From: Ruminococcaceae bacterium FB2012
GTDB taxonomy: Bacteria; Bacillota; Clostridia; Oscillospirales; Ruminococcaceae
Length of the DNA: 55,269 nucleotides
Assembly (NCBI GenBank): GCA_900104495.1
Contig: FMXS01000014.1
Location: forward strand, 54,089 to 109,357
Direction: 5' to 3'
The translations under genes were made by a program, and so were the position numbers. A model generated the notes under the pieces. That model ran no database searches, was not told the origin of the DNA, and saw only the letters and a program-made list of their open reading frames with translations. How positions within the stretch are numbered: the first letter of the stretch is position 1; each line of letters starts with the position of its first letter. Positions 18,110 through 26,797 of the stretch are shown piece after piece.

Positions 18110-18940
18110 TCAGCCGTCAAGCATACCTTCCAGCTTAGCCGAAAGGGCATCCAGCCAATTTCCTTCAAACAGCTCGATAGTTCCCTTGTCGCAGGCGGCA
18201 GCCAGCTTAGGATTAATCGGCAGCCGACAGACGGTGTCGATGCCGTACTGCTCCGCGAATTCATCCACACGGCTCTCGCCGAACAGCTTATGCTGCCTGC
18301 CGCAGTCGGGACACTCGAAGTAGGACATATTCTCCACGATGCCCAGAACGGGAACGTGCATCAGCTCCGCCATTCTCACGGCCTTGCCCACGATCATCCC
18401 CACAAGCTCCTGGGGGCTCGTCACGATAACGATGCCGTCCACGGGCAGCGACTGGAATACTGTCAGCGGAACATCGCCTGTTCCGGGAGGCATATCCACG
18501 AACATAAAGTCCACGGCGCCCCACATAACATCGGTCCAGAACTGCTTGACAACTCCCGCGATAACGGGTCCCCGCCATACGACAGGGTCCTTCTCGTCCT
18601 CAAGCAGAAGATTGATGGACATTATCTCGGTCCCCTTGGCGCTCACCGCCGGGAAAAGCCCGTCCTCGGTGGCCTCGGCCTTCCCGTGGATGCCGAAAGC
18701 GTTGGGGATGCTCGGTCCCGTAACGTCGGCATCGAGGATAGCGGTCTTATAGCCGTTACGCTCGCCGTTCACGGCCAGCAGTGACGTCACCAGCGACTTT
18801 CCTACGCCGCCCTTGCCGCTCACCACGCCGATGACCTTTCTGATACTGCTCATAGCATTGACAGGCTCCTTGGGGATGCCCCCCTCTCTTTCGCCGCAGT
18901 TTGCGCTGCAGCTTGAACAATCGTGATTGCAATCGCTCAT
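18110..18940 (-). CDS. mrp: Mrp/NBP35-family iron-sulfur carrier ATPase
   Basis: The 276-residue protein has the deviant Walker A GKGGVGKS (about 41-48), DADVTGPS switch region, VDMPPGTGD and the CPDC pair typical of Mrp/ApbC carriers that hold and transfer Fe-S clusters as dimers. The N-terminus adds a Cys-rich CNHDCSSCSANC segment, as in NBP35-like members, which may bind a second cluster. It acts in the cytoplasm. The ribosome site is AAAGGAG, about 12 bases before ATG. It lies 43 bp after the CPBP gene and 35 bp before putP. The neighbours do not suggest a specific target apoprotein. Confidence 0.93.
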   Translation of the reverse strand: MSDCNHDCSSCSANCGEREGGIPKEPVNAMSSIRKVIGVVSGKGGVGKSLVTSLLAVNGERNGYKTAILDADVTGPSIPNAFGIHGKAEATEDGLFPAVSAKGTEIMSINLLLEDEKDPVVWRGPVIAGVVKQFWTDVMWGAVDFMFVDMPPGTGDVPLTVFQSLPVDGIVIVTSPQELVGMIVGKAVRMAELMHVPVLGIVENMSYFECPDCGRQHKLFGESRVDEFAEQYGIDTVCRLPINPKLAAACDKGTIELFEGNWLDALSAKLEGMLDG

Positions 18941-18983
18941 AGTTATCTATACTCCTTTATAAAATTATTAGCTGTTCAGAGGT

Positions 18984-19697
18984 TTACATCGCCGCCATCC
19001 ACTTGTCGTAGATCCCCGGGTCTGCGGAGGTCACAAGGATGATGACTGCCGTGGCGAGGTCGAGTATGGTGTGGGCGATCATTATGGGCAGCGGATTACG
19101 CTTTTTCCGATAGTAGATACAGAACACCACCGTCAGCGGAAGGAAGCTCACAAACCGATAGATCATATACTTCGCGTCAAAGACCGTGGGTATGAAGCAG
19201 TGCTGGAGCGCGTAGAAAAACGCGGGCAGGATAACGGCGGCATACTTGTTCCGTATGCCGTTGACACCGTAGCCGAGATACAGTCCGTCCTCGGCAAGGG
19301 CCGTGGTCACCGGCAGCAGCAGGAGGTTTATCACCGCAGGCACCAAGGGTATCGGCTCTACTATCCCCGAAGGATAGTAGGGCAGCTTCCCGTAGAAGAT
19401 CAGCCCGGCTAAGTTCATCCCGCCGTAGCCCACCGCCAGAGATACAAGCACCGCGACGATCATTTCCTTCCGGGGCGTTCCGCGGTGAAAGTTGACCATT
19501 TCAAAATAGGTCTGTCCCCGCCTTTTGGCAATGAGGATCAGCAGCCCCAGCGTAAGAATGTTCACCGCCGTGGCGGCAATGCTCCACCAGCTGCCTATCT
19601 CGTCCACGCTCTTGCCGACGATAGCTGCCCCGATGACAAAGATCAGCAGGAAGATCACCGAGCGTATCGGCAGCAGGACAGGTGTTTTCTTCTCCAT
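18984..19697 (-). CDS. CPBP-family (CAAX protease-like) membrane protein with atypical motif 1
   Basis: The 237-residue protein has about seven to eight membrane segments. CPBP landmarks are present as FFYALQH (FxxxH motif) and HTILD (HxxxD/N motif), but motif 1, usually EExxxR, reads EDGLYLG with no Arg. Protease activity is therefore doubtful. CPBP proteins in Firmicutes act in prenyl-type processing, peptide maturation or bacteriocin self-protection. The ATG lies 7 bp past the glycosidase stop, so it is cotranscribed with it. No bacteriocin peptide was seen nearby. Confidence 0.75.
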   Translation of the reverse strand: MEKKTPVLLPIRSVIFLLIFVIGAAIVGKSVDEIGSWWSIAATAVNILTLGLLILIAKRRGQTYFEMVNFHRGTPRKEMIVAVLVSLAVGYGGMNLAGLIFYGKLPYYPSGIVEPIPLVPAVINLLLLPVTTALAEDGLYLGYGVNGIRNKYAAVILPAFFYALQHCFIPTVFDAKYMIYRFVSFLPLTVVFCIYYRKKRNPLPIMIAHTILDLATAVIILVTSADPGIYDKWMAAM

Positions 19698-19704
19698 ATC
19701 GGGC

Positions 19705-22428
19705 TCACCTCGAAACGTATTCGATGACGGACGCCGCGAAGGCCCGTCCCTCAGGAGAATCCGTAAGGCTGTCCAGCTCGCAGTTGAGGACGACCACCTT
19801 GCCGTTTGATTCGTCGTATTCGTACATCAGCGCAAGATCGTGGTTGCGCTCAAAATTGTCAATGGTACGGACGATGACCCGCTTGCCCTCGGACTTCCCG
19901 TCCAGTATCTCCGAGCGGGAATTGCTGACGATGTCGTACCACTGGGGCGTGGACCATTTCTCCCCGGGGAATCCCGCCAGCGCAGGATGATTGCGGTCTA
20001 TCAGCAGGCCCATTGTTCCCACCGGGACGGGCTTGCCCATGGACTGACTTATGGAGCGGAACATGGGATAGCACCAGAAATCCGTGCAGTAGAAGCCGTC
20101 GATGTAGCCCTCTTTCCCCTCGGTCTCCGGAATGATAAGCACTGTTTTCCCCGCGTCGAGAAGGGCCTTTGCTTCGGCGTTAACGCTTCGGAAGATGCGG
20201 GCTTTGTCAAGAGCGACCTGTTCTATCCTCGGGAACAGCGTCAGCTCGTAGGAGTTGCGCACGTCCGTGCCGCGGACCTCCAGCGAGAGCCTCAGCCGTG
20301 TGACCTTTGTGACCTTCGGCAGCGATGCCGTGAACTGTCCGAGGGAGAAATGCGTCCCGCTGCCCTTCACCGTGAATTCCGCCGACTCTGCGAAGTCCTC
20401 CCCCGAAAGAGTGCAGACCACCGTTCTCATGTCGGCGGTGCGGCTTCGGGTCCAGCAAAGCTCCACCTCCGCGGAGAACTCCGCTCCGGCTTCAAGACAA
20501 TAGCAGTCGAATCTTGCCAGCACAACGGCGTCATTGCAGAAGCATCGCCACTCTTCGGGAGCGATAAGTCCCTTGCTGTCCATAAAGGCGTCCAGCATTC
20601 CCACAAGAGCAGTTCCCTGCCCCGAGAAATCCTGAAGATCAAGCAGCTGGAAGCCTGCTATCTTTTCCGAACGGAACACGGCCTCAAGCTCTTCCTTGTA
20701 GCACTGCACCGCCAGCTTGCCGGAGCAGAGGAAGTAATCCTTTGCCAGCGGCAGAAGCCCCGCCTTTTCGAGCCTGCGGCGAAAGACCTCAAAGTTGCGG
20801 GCTTTCAGAGGCCCCGTGTATTTCTTTATCTCGTCAAAATCGGGATAGGTCTCGTACTGCCCTATCTCGTGAGTGATGATCGGCACTTTCGGGATGAAAT
20901 CCGCGTCGGCGGCAGCCGCCTCTACGGTCTTGACTCCCGTTCCGTACTGTATCTGAACCGTCCCGTTTCCCTCGGCGTTCTTATGCTCCGAGGTCACGGG
21001 GACCACGGCGCTGTCGTAATCGTGCCGTGTGGAGGGCTTTTCGGTCTGAACGTGTCCGAGAGGAGCGTCGCACTGGGCGTAAGAGCCCCGTATGAGCCTG
21101 TCCCCCGCCAGACGGACGCCTACGAAGAAATCGTCCTCGTCCAGCACCGAGGGGAACCACTGGAAATTGTTGGAGCCCTGGGTGTAAAGCCTGCGGCGGT
21201 CGTATTTCTTGTATCCGTGGAGTATCTTGTTAAGCTCCTTCTGCGAGCCCCAAAGCTCGTTGCCCATGGACATCATACAGAAGGAAGGATGATTCCCGAA
21301 GCAGTCTATCATCCGGAAGCCCTCTTCGATGAGGAAATCCTGCTCCGCTTTGTTATAGCCTTCCTCTCCGGGCTCGCGGATAGTCCCCCAGAAGGGCAGC
21401 TGAGGCTCCATTATTATGCCCAGCCTGTCGGCGGCTTCAAAAGCCGCATCCGGCGGACAGCAGGTGTGGAAGCGGTAGTGATTGAAGCCCCACTCTCTTG
21501 CTATGCTCATTACCCGCATCCAGGAGTCCACGTCCGTGGGAGCGTAGCCCGTCAGCGGGAAGATCATGCCGTCGTGCTTGCCACGAAGGATAACTGTCCT
21601 GCCGTTGAGGGTGAAGCTGTTCCCTTCGGCACGGAAGTCCCGCAGACCGAAAAGAGCCGTGTATGTATCGTTGTCGGCGGTGAGGGTCATGCGGTAGAGA
21701 TAAGGCGTTTCGTCGCTCCAGAGATAAGCATTCTCTCCCAAAGGGAGCGTGAACTCAAAGCTGCTGCCGATGATCTCAAACTCAAAGCCGGGGAGGGTCT
21801 GCTTTACCGGGGTGTTGACGCTCTCCACAGTGCAGATCCCTGCGCAGCCGATGTTGGGAGGCAGCTCGTTCTCAAAATTGCCTCTGACTTTAACTGTACG
21901 ATTTTCTGTACTCGTATATATCCTTATGCCGCTTATCCGCGACTGGTCGCAGATCTCTATGCGCATATATCCCGTGATCCCGCACCAGTTGGACTGCGTG
22001 TCCTGAGAAGTCAGATGCCCTCCGCCGGTCTTGTAGCCCACATTGGACACCGCAATGACGATCTCGTGCTCCCCGTTCTCGGAGAAACGGGAGATGTCGT
22101 AGCAATGGGGCGCGATAAGGCTGTCCTGCACGCCAAGGCTCTCGCCGTCCACGAACAGCTCGGTGATGCGGGTGCGCTCCAGGCAGAGCATCAGCCGCTT
22201 GCCGGACAGTCCCTTGAAGTTCACCTTTCTGCGGAAACGGGCGGTGCCTTCAAATTTATAAGCATCGGTGAGGAAGCCGGTCTCCTGCTTGGTATTGGGC
22301 TCCCCCTTTCCGGCGCAGGAGGTAGTCCCCGGAAGGGTCATGGAATCGTTATAGACCTCTGCCGTTTCACAGCCGAGGGGTTCCAGCGAAAGCTCCCAAA
22401 GCCCGCTGAGATTGATCTTTCCGGTCAT
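19705..22428 (-). CDS. Glycoside hydrolase family 2 (beta-galactosidase/beta-glucuronidase type)
   Basis: The 907-residue protein follows the GH2 plan: N-terminal sugar-binding jelly roll (about 1-170, LSGLWELSL, GVQDSLIAPH), Ig-like domain (about 170-265), TIM barrel (about 270-560) and extra beta-sandwich domains. The acid/base Glu is in SMGNELWG and the probable nucleophile Glu in ITHEIGQYETYP. There is no signal peptide, so it should work inside the cell on imported oligosaccharides or glycosides. AAAGGACG precedes the ATG. It is first in a run with CPBP, Mrp and PutP and is preceded by a Na+:solute symporter gene. The exact substrate cannot be told from sequence. Confidence 0.9.
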   Translation of the reverse strand: MTGKINLSGLWELSLEPLGCETAEVYNDSMTLPGTTSCAGKGEPNTKQETGFLTDAYKFEGTARFRRKVNFKGLSGKRLMLCLERTRITELFVDGESLGVQDSLIAPHCYDISRFSENGEHEIVIAVSNVGYKTGGGHLTSQDTQSNWCGITGYMRIEICDQSRISGIRIYTSTENRTVKVRGNFENELPPNIGCAGICTVESVNTPVKQTLPGFEFEIIGSSFEFTLPLGENAYLWSDETPYLYRMTLTADNDTYTALFGLRDFRAEGNSFTLNGRTVILRGKHDGMIFPLTGYAPTDVDSWMRVMSIAREWGFNHYRFHTCCPPDAAFEAADRLGIIMEPQLPFWGTIREPGEEGYNKAEQDFLIEEGFRMIDCFGNHPSFCMMSMGNELWGSQKELNKILHGYKKYDRRRLYTQGSNNFQWFPSVLDEDDFFVGVRLAGDRLIRGSYAQCDAPLGHVQTEKPSTRHDYDSAVVPVTSEHKNAEGNGTVQIQYGTGVKTVEAAAADADFIPKVPIITHEIGQYETYPDFDEIKKYTGPLKARNFEVFRRRLEKAGLLPLAKDYFLCSGKLAVQCYKEELEAVFRSEKIAGFQLLDLQDFSGQGTALVGMLDAFMDSKGLIAPEEWRCFCNDAVVLARFDCYCLEAGAEFSAEVELCWTRSRTADMRTVVCTLSGEDFAESAEFTVKGSGTHFSLGQFTASLPKVTKVTRLRLSLEVRGTDVRNSYELTLFPRIEQVALDKARIFRSVNAEAKALLDAGKTVLIIPETEGKEGYIDGFYCTDFWCYPMFRSISQSMGKPVPVGTMGLLIDRNHPALAGFPGEKWSTPQWYDIVSNSRSEILDGKSEGKRVIVRTIDNFERNHDLALMYEYDESNGKVVVLNCELDSLTDSPEGRAFAASVIEYVSR

Positions 22429-22480
22429 AGCAAAACGTCCTTTCTGAAAGGGATGTATATGAAACAGTCTATTCCAATTT

Positions 22481-22515
22481 ATTATACCACAAAACCCGCC
22501 GGATTTTATGACTTT
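22481..22515 (-). promoter_or_regulatory. Extended -10 promoter of the GH2 operon
   Basis: The minus strand reads TGGTATAAT (TATAAT at 22481-22486) with the TGn extension. No good -35 box is seen. The leader is about 45 nt. Confidence 0.6.
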
Positions 22516-22546
22516 TTTGTAAATAACGAAAAAGTTTTTGAGCCGA

Positions 22547-22580
22547 TAAAAATACCCGTCCTTTTGGGGAGGACGGGTAT
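22547..22580 (-). terminator. Terminator of the upstream SSS symporter gene
   Basis: ATACCCGTCC (22552-22561) pairs perfectly with GGACGGGTAT (22571-22580), followed on the minus strand by TTTTTAT. It lies 6 bp after the stop. Confidence 0.85.
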
Positions 22581-22585
22581 ATATT

Positions 22586-24118
22586 TTACAGATTGCCGCG
22601 CTTGTAGCACTCGAACACTTCGTCGTAGTATTTCTGATCTTCGGGCTTGTTCTTGGTGAACAGGCTCACCAGCGGGACGATTATCAGTCCCAGGATCATA
22701 GCGATAGCGCCGGCGTTGATCGCCGAATGGATAGCCAGTCCGCCGATCTCAAGGGTGTGCTTGCCGAAGGTGAAGTAGATCATATGTCCCACGGTCAGGC
22801 CCACTCCGCAGAAGAAGCAGGTGCCCACAGCCGCCTTGGTGATCTTCTTGCTGTAAAGTCCGTAGAGATACGGCGCCAGGAAGGCTCCCGCCAGGGCGCC
22901 CCAGGAAATGGACATCAGTGTGGAAATGATCGTTACGGGATTCTCCAGAGTGATGATAGCCAGCACTACGGAGACAAGCAGGAACACGGCGATGAATATT
23001 CGCATAATAAGAAGCTCTTTCTTCTCGTCCATTTTCTTGGAGAAGGGCTTGATAAGGTCGATGGTCAGCACCGAACTGGAAGTCAGCACCAGTGACGACA
23101 GCGTGGACATTGAAGCCGAAAGCACCAGCACGATAACAACGCCGAAGAGCAGTTCGGGGATAGCGTTCATCATCTCGGGGACGATGCCGTCAAAGCCGGT
23201 GGCAGGTGCGCCGTCAACATTATCCACAAAGAGCCTGCCGAAGCCGCCCAGGAAGTAGCATCCGCCTGCGACTACCACGGCGAAAATCGTGGAAACGATA
23301 GTGCCGGTCTTTACCGACTTGTCGTCCTTTACCGCGTAGAACTTGCCCACCATCTGAGGAAGTCCCCAGGTGCCGAGGGATGTAAGTATGACCACGCCGA
23401 AGAGGTTCACGGGGTCGGGTCCGAAAATGGAGGAGAAGTCCCCGGTGACGCCGTCCTTGTTGGGTATCGCTGACATCTTGTCTATGGAGCCCGAAAGGCC
23501 GCCGTTCTTGTTCAGCACCGCCAGTACCACCGCAGTGATGCCCACCAGCATGAACACGCCCTGGATGAAGTCCGAAAGGGCCGTGGCCTTGTATCCGCCG
23601 AGGATAACATAGAAGGCAGTGAACACCGCCATAACGATGATGCAGTACTTGTAGGGTATGCCGAAACCTTTCTCAAAAAGCCTTGACAGTCCGTTGTATA
23701 CCGACGCGGTATACGGGATAAGGAACACGAAAATGATAAGCGCCGCAATGGTCTTCAGCGTCTTGGAGTTGTAGCGCTTCTCGAAGAACTCCGGCATCGT
23801 CTTTGCCTGGAGGTGCTTGCTCATAATGCGCGAACGCCGTCCGAGGATGAGCCAGGGCATCAGCGAACCGATGACCGCGTTGCCTATACCCACCCATGTG
23901 GAGGCCACGCCGTAGCTCCAGCCGAAACGTCCCGCATAGCCCACGAAGATGACCGCCGAGAAATAGCTCGTGCCGTAAGCAAAAGCCGTGAACCACGGGC
24001 CCAGCGTTCTGCCGCCCAGCACGAAGTCCGTGACGTTGGCGGTCTTGCGCCTGTAATATACTCCTATCCCCACCATAACTATAAGGTAGGCGATAAGGGT
24101 TATCCACATTCCAACCAT
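22586..24118 (-). CDS. Sodium:solute symporter, SSS family, substrate unknown
   Basis: The 510-residue protein has about 13 membrane helices. FVLGGRTLGPWFTAFAYGTSYFSA (first 20 residues: FVLGGRTLGPWFTAFAYGTS) near residues 33-56 is the SSS signature region, and SASMSTLSSLVLTSSS the Na+-site helix. It lacks the SxxASDMSGWLLMGLP proline signature of its neighbour, so the substrate differs. A sugar, carboxylate or sialic-acid-like solute is possible given the adjacent glycosidase. It has its own promoter and terminator, so it is a separate unit. AAAGGGG precedes the ATG. Confidence 0.85.
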   Translation of the reverse strand: MVGMWITLIAYLIVMVGIGVYYRRKTANVTDFVLGGRTLGPWFTAFAYGTSYFSAVIFVGYAGRFGWSYGVASTWVGIGNAVIGSLMPWLILGRRSRIMSKHLQAKTMPEFFEKRYNSKTLKTIAALIIFVFLIPYTASVYNGLSRLFEKGFGIPYKYCIIVMAVFTAFYVILGGYKATALSDFIQGVFMLVGITAVVLAVLNKNGGLSGSIDKMSAIPNKDGVTGDFSSIFGPDPVNLFGVVILTSLGTWGLPQMVGKFYAVKDDKSVKTGTIVSTIFAVVVAGGCYFLGGFGRLFVDNVDGAPATGFDGIVPEMMNAIPELLFGVVIVLVLSASMSTLSSLVLTSSSVLTIDLIKPFSKKMDEKKELLIMRIFIAVFLLVSVVLAIITLENPVTIISTLMSISWGALAGAFLAPYLYGLYSKKITKAAVGTCFFCGVGLTVGHMIYFTFGKHTLEIGGLAIHSAINAGAIAMILGLIIVPLVSLFTKNKPEDQKYYDEVFECYKRGNL

Positions 24119-24198
24119 ACATACTTCCCCTTTTACAGTTTAACTGTTTAACGCTTTTCGGCTTTTATGCTTTTATCCGATAAAGCGTCAACAGTATT

Positions 24199-24227
24199 AT
24201 TATAACCTCCCTTTCCCGATTTGTCAA
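24199..24227 (-). promoter_or_regulatory. Promoter of the SSS symporter gene
   Basis: TTGACA (24222-24227), 17 bp, TATAAT (24199-24204) on the minus strand. The leader is about 75 nt. Confidence 0.85.
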
Positions 24228-24300
24228 GAGGGAAAAGGCAAGAAATGAATAATGAAGGGCGAATATTGACAAAGCCCTCAGCATCGGCGGTCTTATACGC

Positions 24301-24333
24301 AAAAAGCCGGCCGGATCTTTATGCCCGGCCGGC
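24301..24333 (-). terminator. Terminator of the cohesin/sortase-tail gene
   Basis: GCCGGCCGG (24306-24314) pairs with CCGGCCGGC (24325-24333), followed on the minus strand by TTTTT. It is GC-only and strong. Confidence 0.85.
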
Positions 24334-24394
24334 CTTGCTGTTTGTTTCGGATGTCACGGCTCAGCTTATGCTTTGCCCTTTGCCCGGAATGCGT

Positions 24395-26251
24395 TTATTC
24401 TTCTTCGTGTCTGCGCTTGTGGTTGATCATTACTGCCGCCAGCGACCAAAGAATATAACCGCCGCTAACGATCATAAGCAGATTCCTTACGTGGTGGCTT
24501 TCTCCCGTTCCGGGATTGGCGGAGGAACTGCCGGCCTGCTGGGATGCGTGTATAACCGCTTCCTCTATATCATTTGCGTCAGACCGGTCAGTCTTTTCCG
24601 CAGATGTATCACCTAAGCCCTTGATACCGGAGTTTGCCAGATCCTCCCGTTCCTCTCCTATGACGGTACTATCTTTTCCGATATCGCCTGCTTCGGCGTC
24701 ATCTTCTCCATCTGATCCGGCGTATTCACCTTCGTCTTCGTCGTCGGTGTCGCCGTCTTCGTCTTCGTAGTCGGCATCGCCGTCTTCGTCGTCGTAGTCA
24801 GCATCGCCGTCTTCGTCTTCGTCGTCGGCATCGCCGTCTTCGTCTTCGTCGTCGGCATCGCCGTCTTTGTCTTCGTCGTCGGCATCGCCGTCTTCGTCGC
24901 CGTCGGTATCTCCGTCTTCGTCGCCGTCGGTATCTCCGTCTTCATCGCCGTCGGTATCTCCGTCTTCGTCGCCGTCGGTATCGCCGTCTTCGTCTTCGTC
25001 GGTATCGCCGTCTTCGTCTTCGGAGACCTTTTCGATCACGGGAGACGCGGTATCAGCCGATGCGTTGGTCTCAACGAACTCCACAGAGTTGACGCTGAAA
25101 TCCGCATTGTCCTTGAGGTAGTAAAGAGCTACCACAAGATCGCTGCCCAGCTTGGAGGGGTCGATGTCCTCGAGGACCCATTCTTCCTCGCCGCCGGTGC
25201 GGAGGCGTCCGTTCTGCTTCTGATACTTGCCGTCCAGCATCATGCCCACGCCGCCGTTGGCATTGGCGCTGGCTTCTACCTTGATGACAACATCATAGTG
25301 CTTGGAGAAATCGTCGATATAATCTTTTACCTTGATATTGTAGGAAACGTTGGACTCGGAGTTGAAATCCCCGCCCTCCTGGTGATAGCTGAAAAGGGGC
25401 TCGCTGCTGTCGGAAACTGTTTCCTCAGACTGCTTTTCGGCAGCCTTTGCGGTGGTAGTCACTTCAGCAGTTGTCTGCTTGGGAGTGGTGGTGACTACGG
25501 CAGTCTCCTTGGGAGCAGTCGTTGTGACCTTTTCCGTAGTGGTGGGCTTGGGAGTTGTGGTCGTAGTGGTGGTTGTAGTCGTAGTCGTGGTGGTAGTTGT
25601 GGTCGTGGTGGACTTTGTGGTTGTGGTCGCCTTCGTGGTGGTGACCTCCGGAGTGGTGGTCACAGCCTTTGTGGTGGTAACAGCCGGAGTGGTCGTGGTG
25701 GCCTTGGTAACGGTCACGGGAGCCGGGCCGTCGACTGAAACGGGCACCGTCATATACGCCGACTGAACAAATCCGCTGTCCGTAGCGGACACCATAGTCT
25801 CAACCTCGACCCAGAAATCGATGCTGCCCTCGGCGTATTTCAGTACGTCAAAGGAAGCGTAGGAGAGGTCTGTGCTTTCCTCGATGTTGGTATTCATAAG
25901 GTTAGCGCCGACGATCCTTACTATGCCCTCGGAATAGCTGTAGTTGGTTATCACCGAAAAGCTGCTGGGAACGTTGTAGACCGTATCGGCTTCACTTGCC
26001 GTGGGGATGTGTACCGCGACCTTGTCGGGGTCGTAGTGAAGATTGAGGGTCAGTCCCGAAGCGCCGGTCTCGCCGGGCACATAGCCCACGGAAACATTGA
26101 TGCGGTCTCCCACTTTGGCGGAAGCCTTGTCTGCCGTCAGCTTGATCTCATTCGCAGCGGAAGCGGAGGTGCCAAGCATCGTGAACATCGATGTCACCAT
26201 CATTACTGCCGTAGCGACTGAAAGCGCTGCCTTATTTACCTTGAATCCCAT
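24395..26251 (-). CDS. Cell-surface cohesin-like protein with Thr-rich linker, Asp-rich repeats and sortase-like tail
   Basis: The 618-residue protein begins with a signal peptide (VATAVMMVTSMFTMLG). About 34-175 is cohesin-like (EIKLTADKASAKVGDRINV, LHYDPDKVAVHI). About 178-270 is almost pure Thr with Val/Lys. About 285-400 is a beta-rich region of unknown type (YNIKVKDYIDDFSKHYDV). About 405-510 is a string of octads such as DGDEDGDT, which could bind calcium like thrombospondin type 3 repeats. The end holds NPGTGE, a hydrophobic helix (LLMIVSGGYILWSLAAV) and HKRRHEEE, the layout of a sortase substrate of the NPxTG kind. Likely role: a wall-anchored receptor for dockerin proteins, compared by analogy with sortase-anchored single-cohesin scaffoldins of ruminococci. 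AAGGAGG precedes the ATG. Confidence 0.82.
   Translation of the reverse strand: MGFKVNKAALSVATAVMMVTSMFTMLGTSASAANEIKLTADKASAKVGDRINVSVGYVPGETGASGLTLNLHYDPDKVAVHIPTASEADTVYNVPSSFSVITNYSYSEGIVRIVGANLMNTNIEESTDLSYASFDVLKYAEGSIDFWVEVETMVSATDSGFVQSAYMTVPVSVDGPAPVTVTKATTTTPAVTTTKAVTTTPEVTTTKATTTTKSTTTTTTTTTTTTTTTTTTTPKPTTTEKVTTTAPKETAVVTTTPKQTTAEVTTTAKAAEKQSEETVSDSSEPLFSYHQEGGDFNSESNVSYNIKVKDYIDDFSKHYDVVIKVEASANANGGVGMMLDGKYQKQNGRLRTGGEEEWVLEDIDPSKLGSDLVVALYYLKDNADFSVNSVEFVETNASADTASPVIEKVSEDEDGDTDEDEDGDTDGDEDGDTDGDEDGDTDGDEDGDTDGDEDGDADDEDKDGDADDEDEDGDADDEDEDGDADYDDEDGDADYEDEDGDTDDEDEGEYAGSDGEDDAEAGDIGKDSTVIGEEREDLANSGIKGLGDTSAEKTDRSDANDIEEAVIHASQQAGSSSANPGTGESHHVRNLLMIVSGGYILWSLAAVMINHKRRHEEE
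24720..25030 (-). repeat. 24-bp minisatellite encoding Asp/Glu/Gly octads
   Basis: Blocks such as GTCTTCGTCGCCGTCGGTAT recur every 24 bp (8 codons) in the 24895-25010 part, with diverged copies to 24720. The encoded DEDGDTDG-type octads are extremely acidic. Copy number is likely variable. Confidence 0.85.
25455..25730 (-). repeat. Low-complexity Thr-rich coding tract
   Basis: The antisense of ACN codons gives an unbroken run of about 20 Thr codons near 25555-25620 and dispersed TTT(K/P) words on both sides. This is typical of linkers in ruminococcal surface proteins. Confidence 0.85.
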
Positions 26252-26405
26252 GATGATCAGTCCTCCTTAAAACTGCAAAATTTTTATTCCGGGAATCTGC
26301 TTCGCAATTAATTATGTTAAATTAACTAATTATTATCTGTCCGTTTTTTTGTCACCGACGGAAAATGTTACATTTTGTAGCCCCTTTATCGGTGTCGGTA
26401 TTATG

Positions 26406-26434
26406 ATTATATCTCTTGTTAAATTAAAAATCAA
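26406..26434 (-). promoter_or_regulatory. Promoter of the cohesin/sortase-tail gene
   Basis: TTGATT (26429-26434), 17 bp, TATAAT (26406-26411) on the minus strand. A TTGACA also lies 7 bp further upstream. The leader of about 150 nt is AT-rich. The rest of 26435-26747 shows no gene; a GC-rich piece at 26630-26745 has no recognisable identity. Confidence 0.65.
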
Positions 26435-26747
26435 TTGTCAAAAATGACGGTTTTTAGGCGTTTTATTTGGATATATAGCAGAGAACAAATTTTCTTTTCG
26501 GATATATTGTTGTCAAGGTGATTACTATACACAAGATATATTGTAATCAAAATGTAATAACTTCAATTGTCCAAGGGAATGTATATTGTAAACTTTTTGT
26601 TACGGCTCTCTGTACGATTTTTTACCCGCAGTCCGATAAAGGGGACAGTCCCGGGAAGGGGGCTGCGAGGGGCGCTGACGGCGGGTACACGGACCGGCTC
26701 CGGTACAGTCACGACGTCTCTCCGGAAGCTGCCGGATTCTCTGTAAA

Positions 26748-26786
26748 CACAAAAACGCCGTCCGCAGACAGACCGCGGACGGCGTT
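26748..26786. terminator. Bidirectional terminator after the membrane-protein gene
   Basis: AACGCCGTCCGC (26754-26765) pairs with GCGGACGGCGTT (26775-26786). T-runs flank both sides (GTTTTT on plus, TTTTTGTGTTT on minus). On the minus strand it follows the 26798 stop by 11 bp. Confidence 0.85.
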
Positions 26787-26797
26787 GTTTTTATGCG

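Noticed and set aside
19840..22659. A 939-codon open frame on the plus strand opposite the GH2 gene
   Set aside because: The opposite strand encodes a full GH2 enzyme with catalytic motifs; the antisense product has no recognisable domain or ribosome site and results from GC-rich third positions.
26600..26747. Riboswitch in the GC-rich segment upstream of the cohesin gene
   Set aside because: It lies outside the transcribed leader implied by the promoter at 26406-26434 and shows no class-specific motif.
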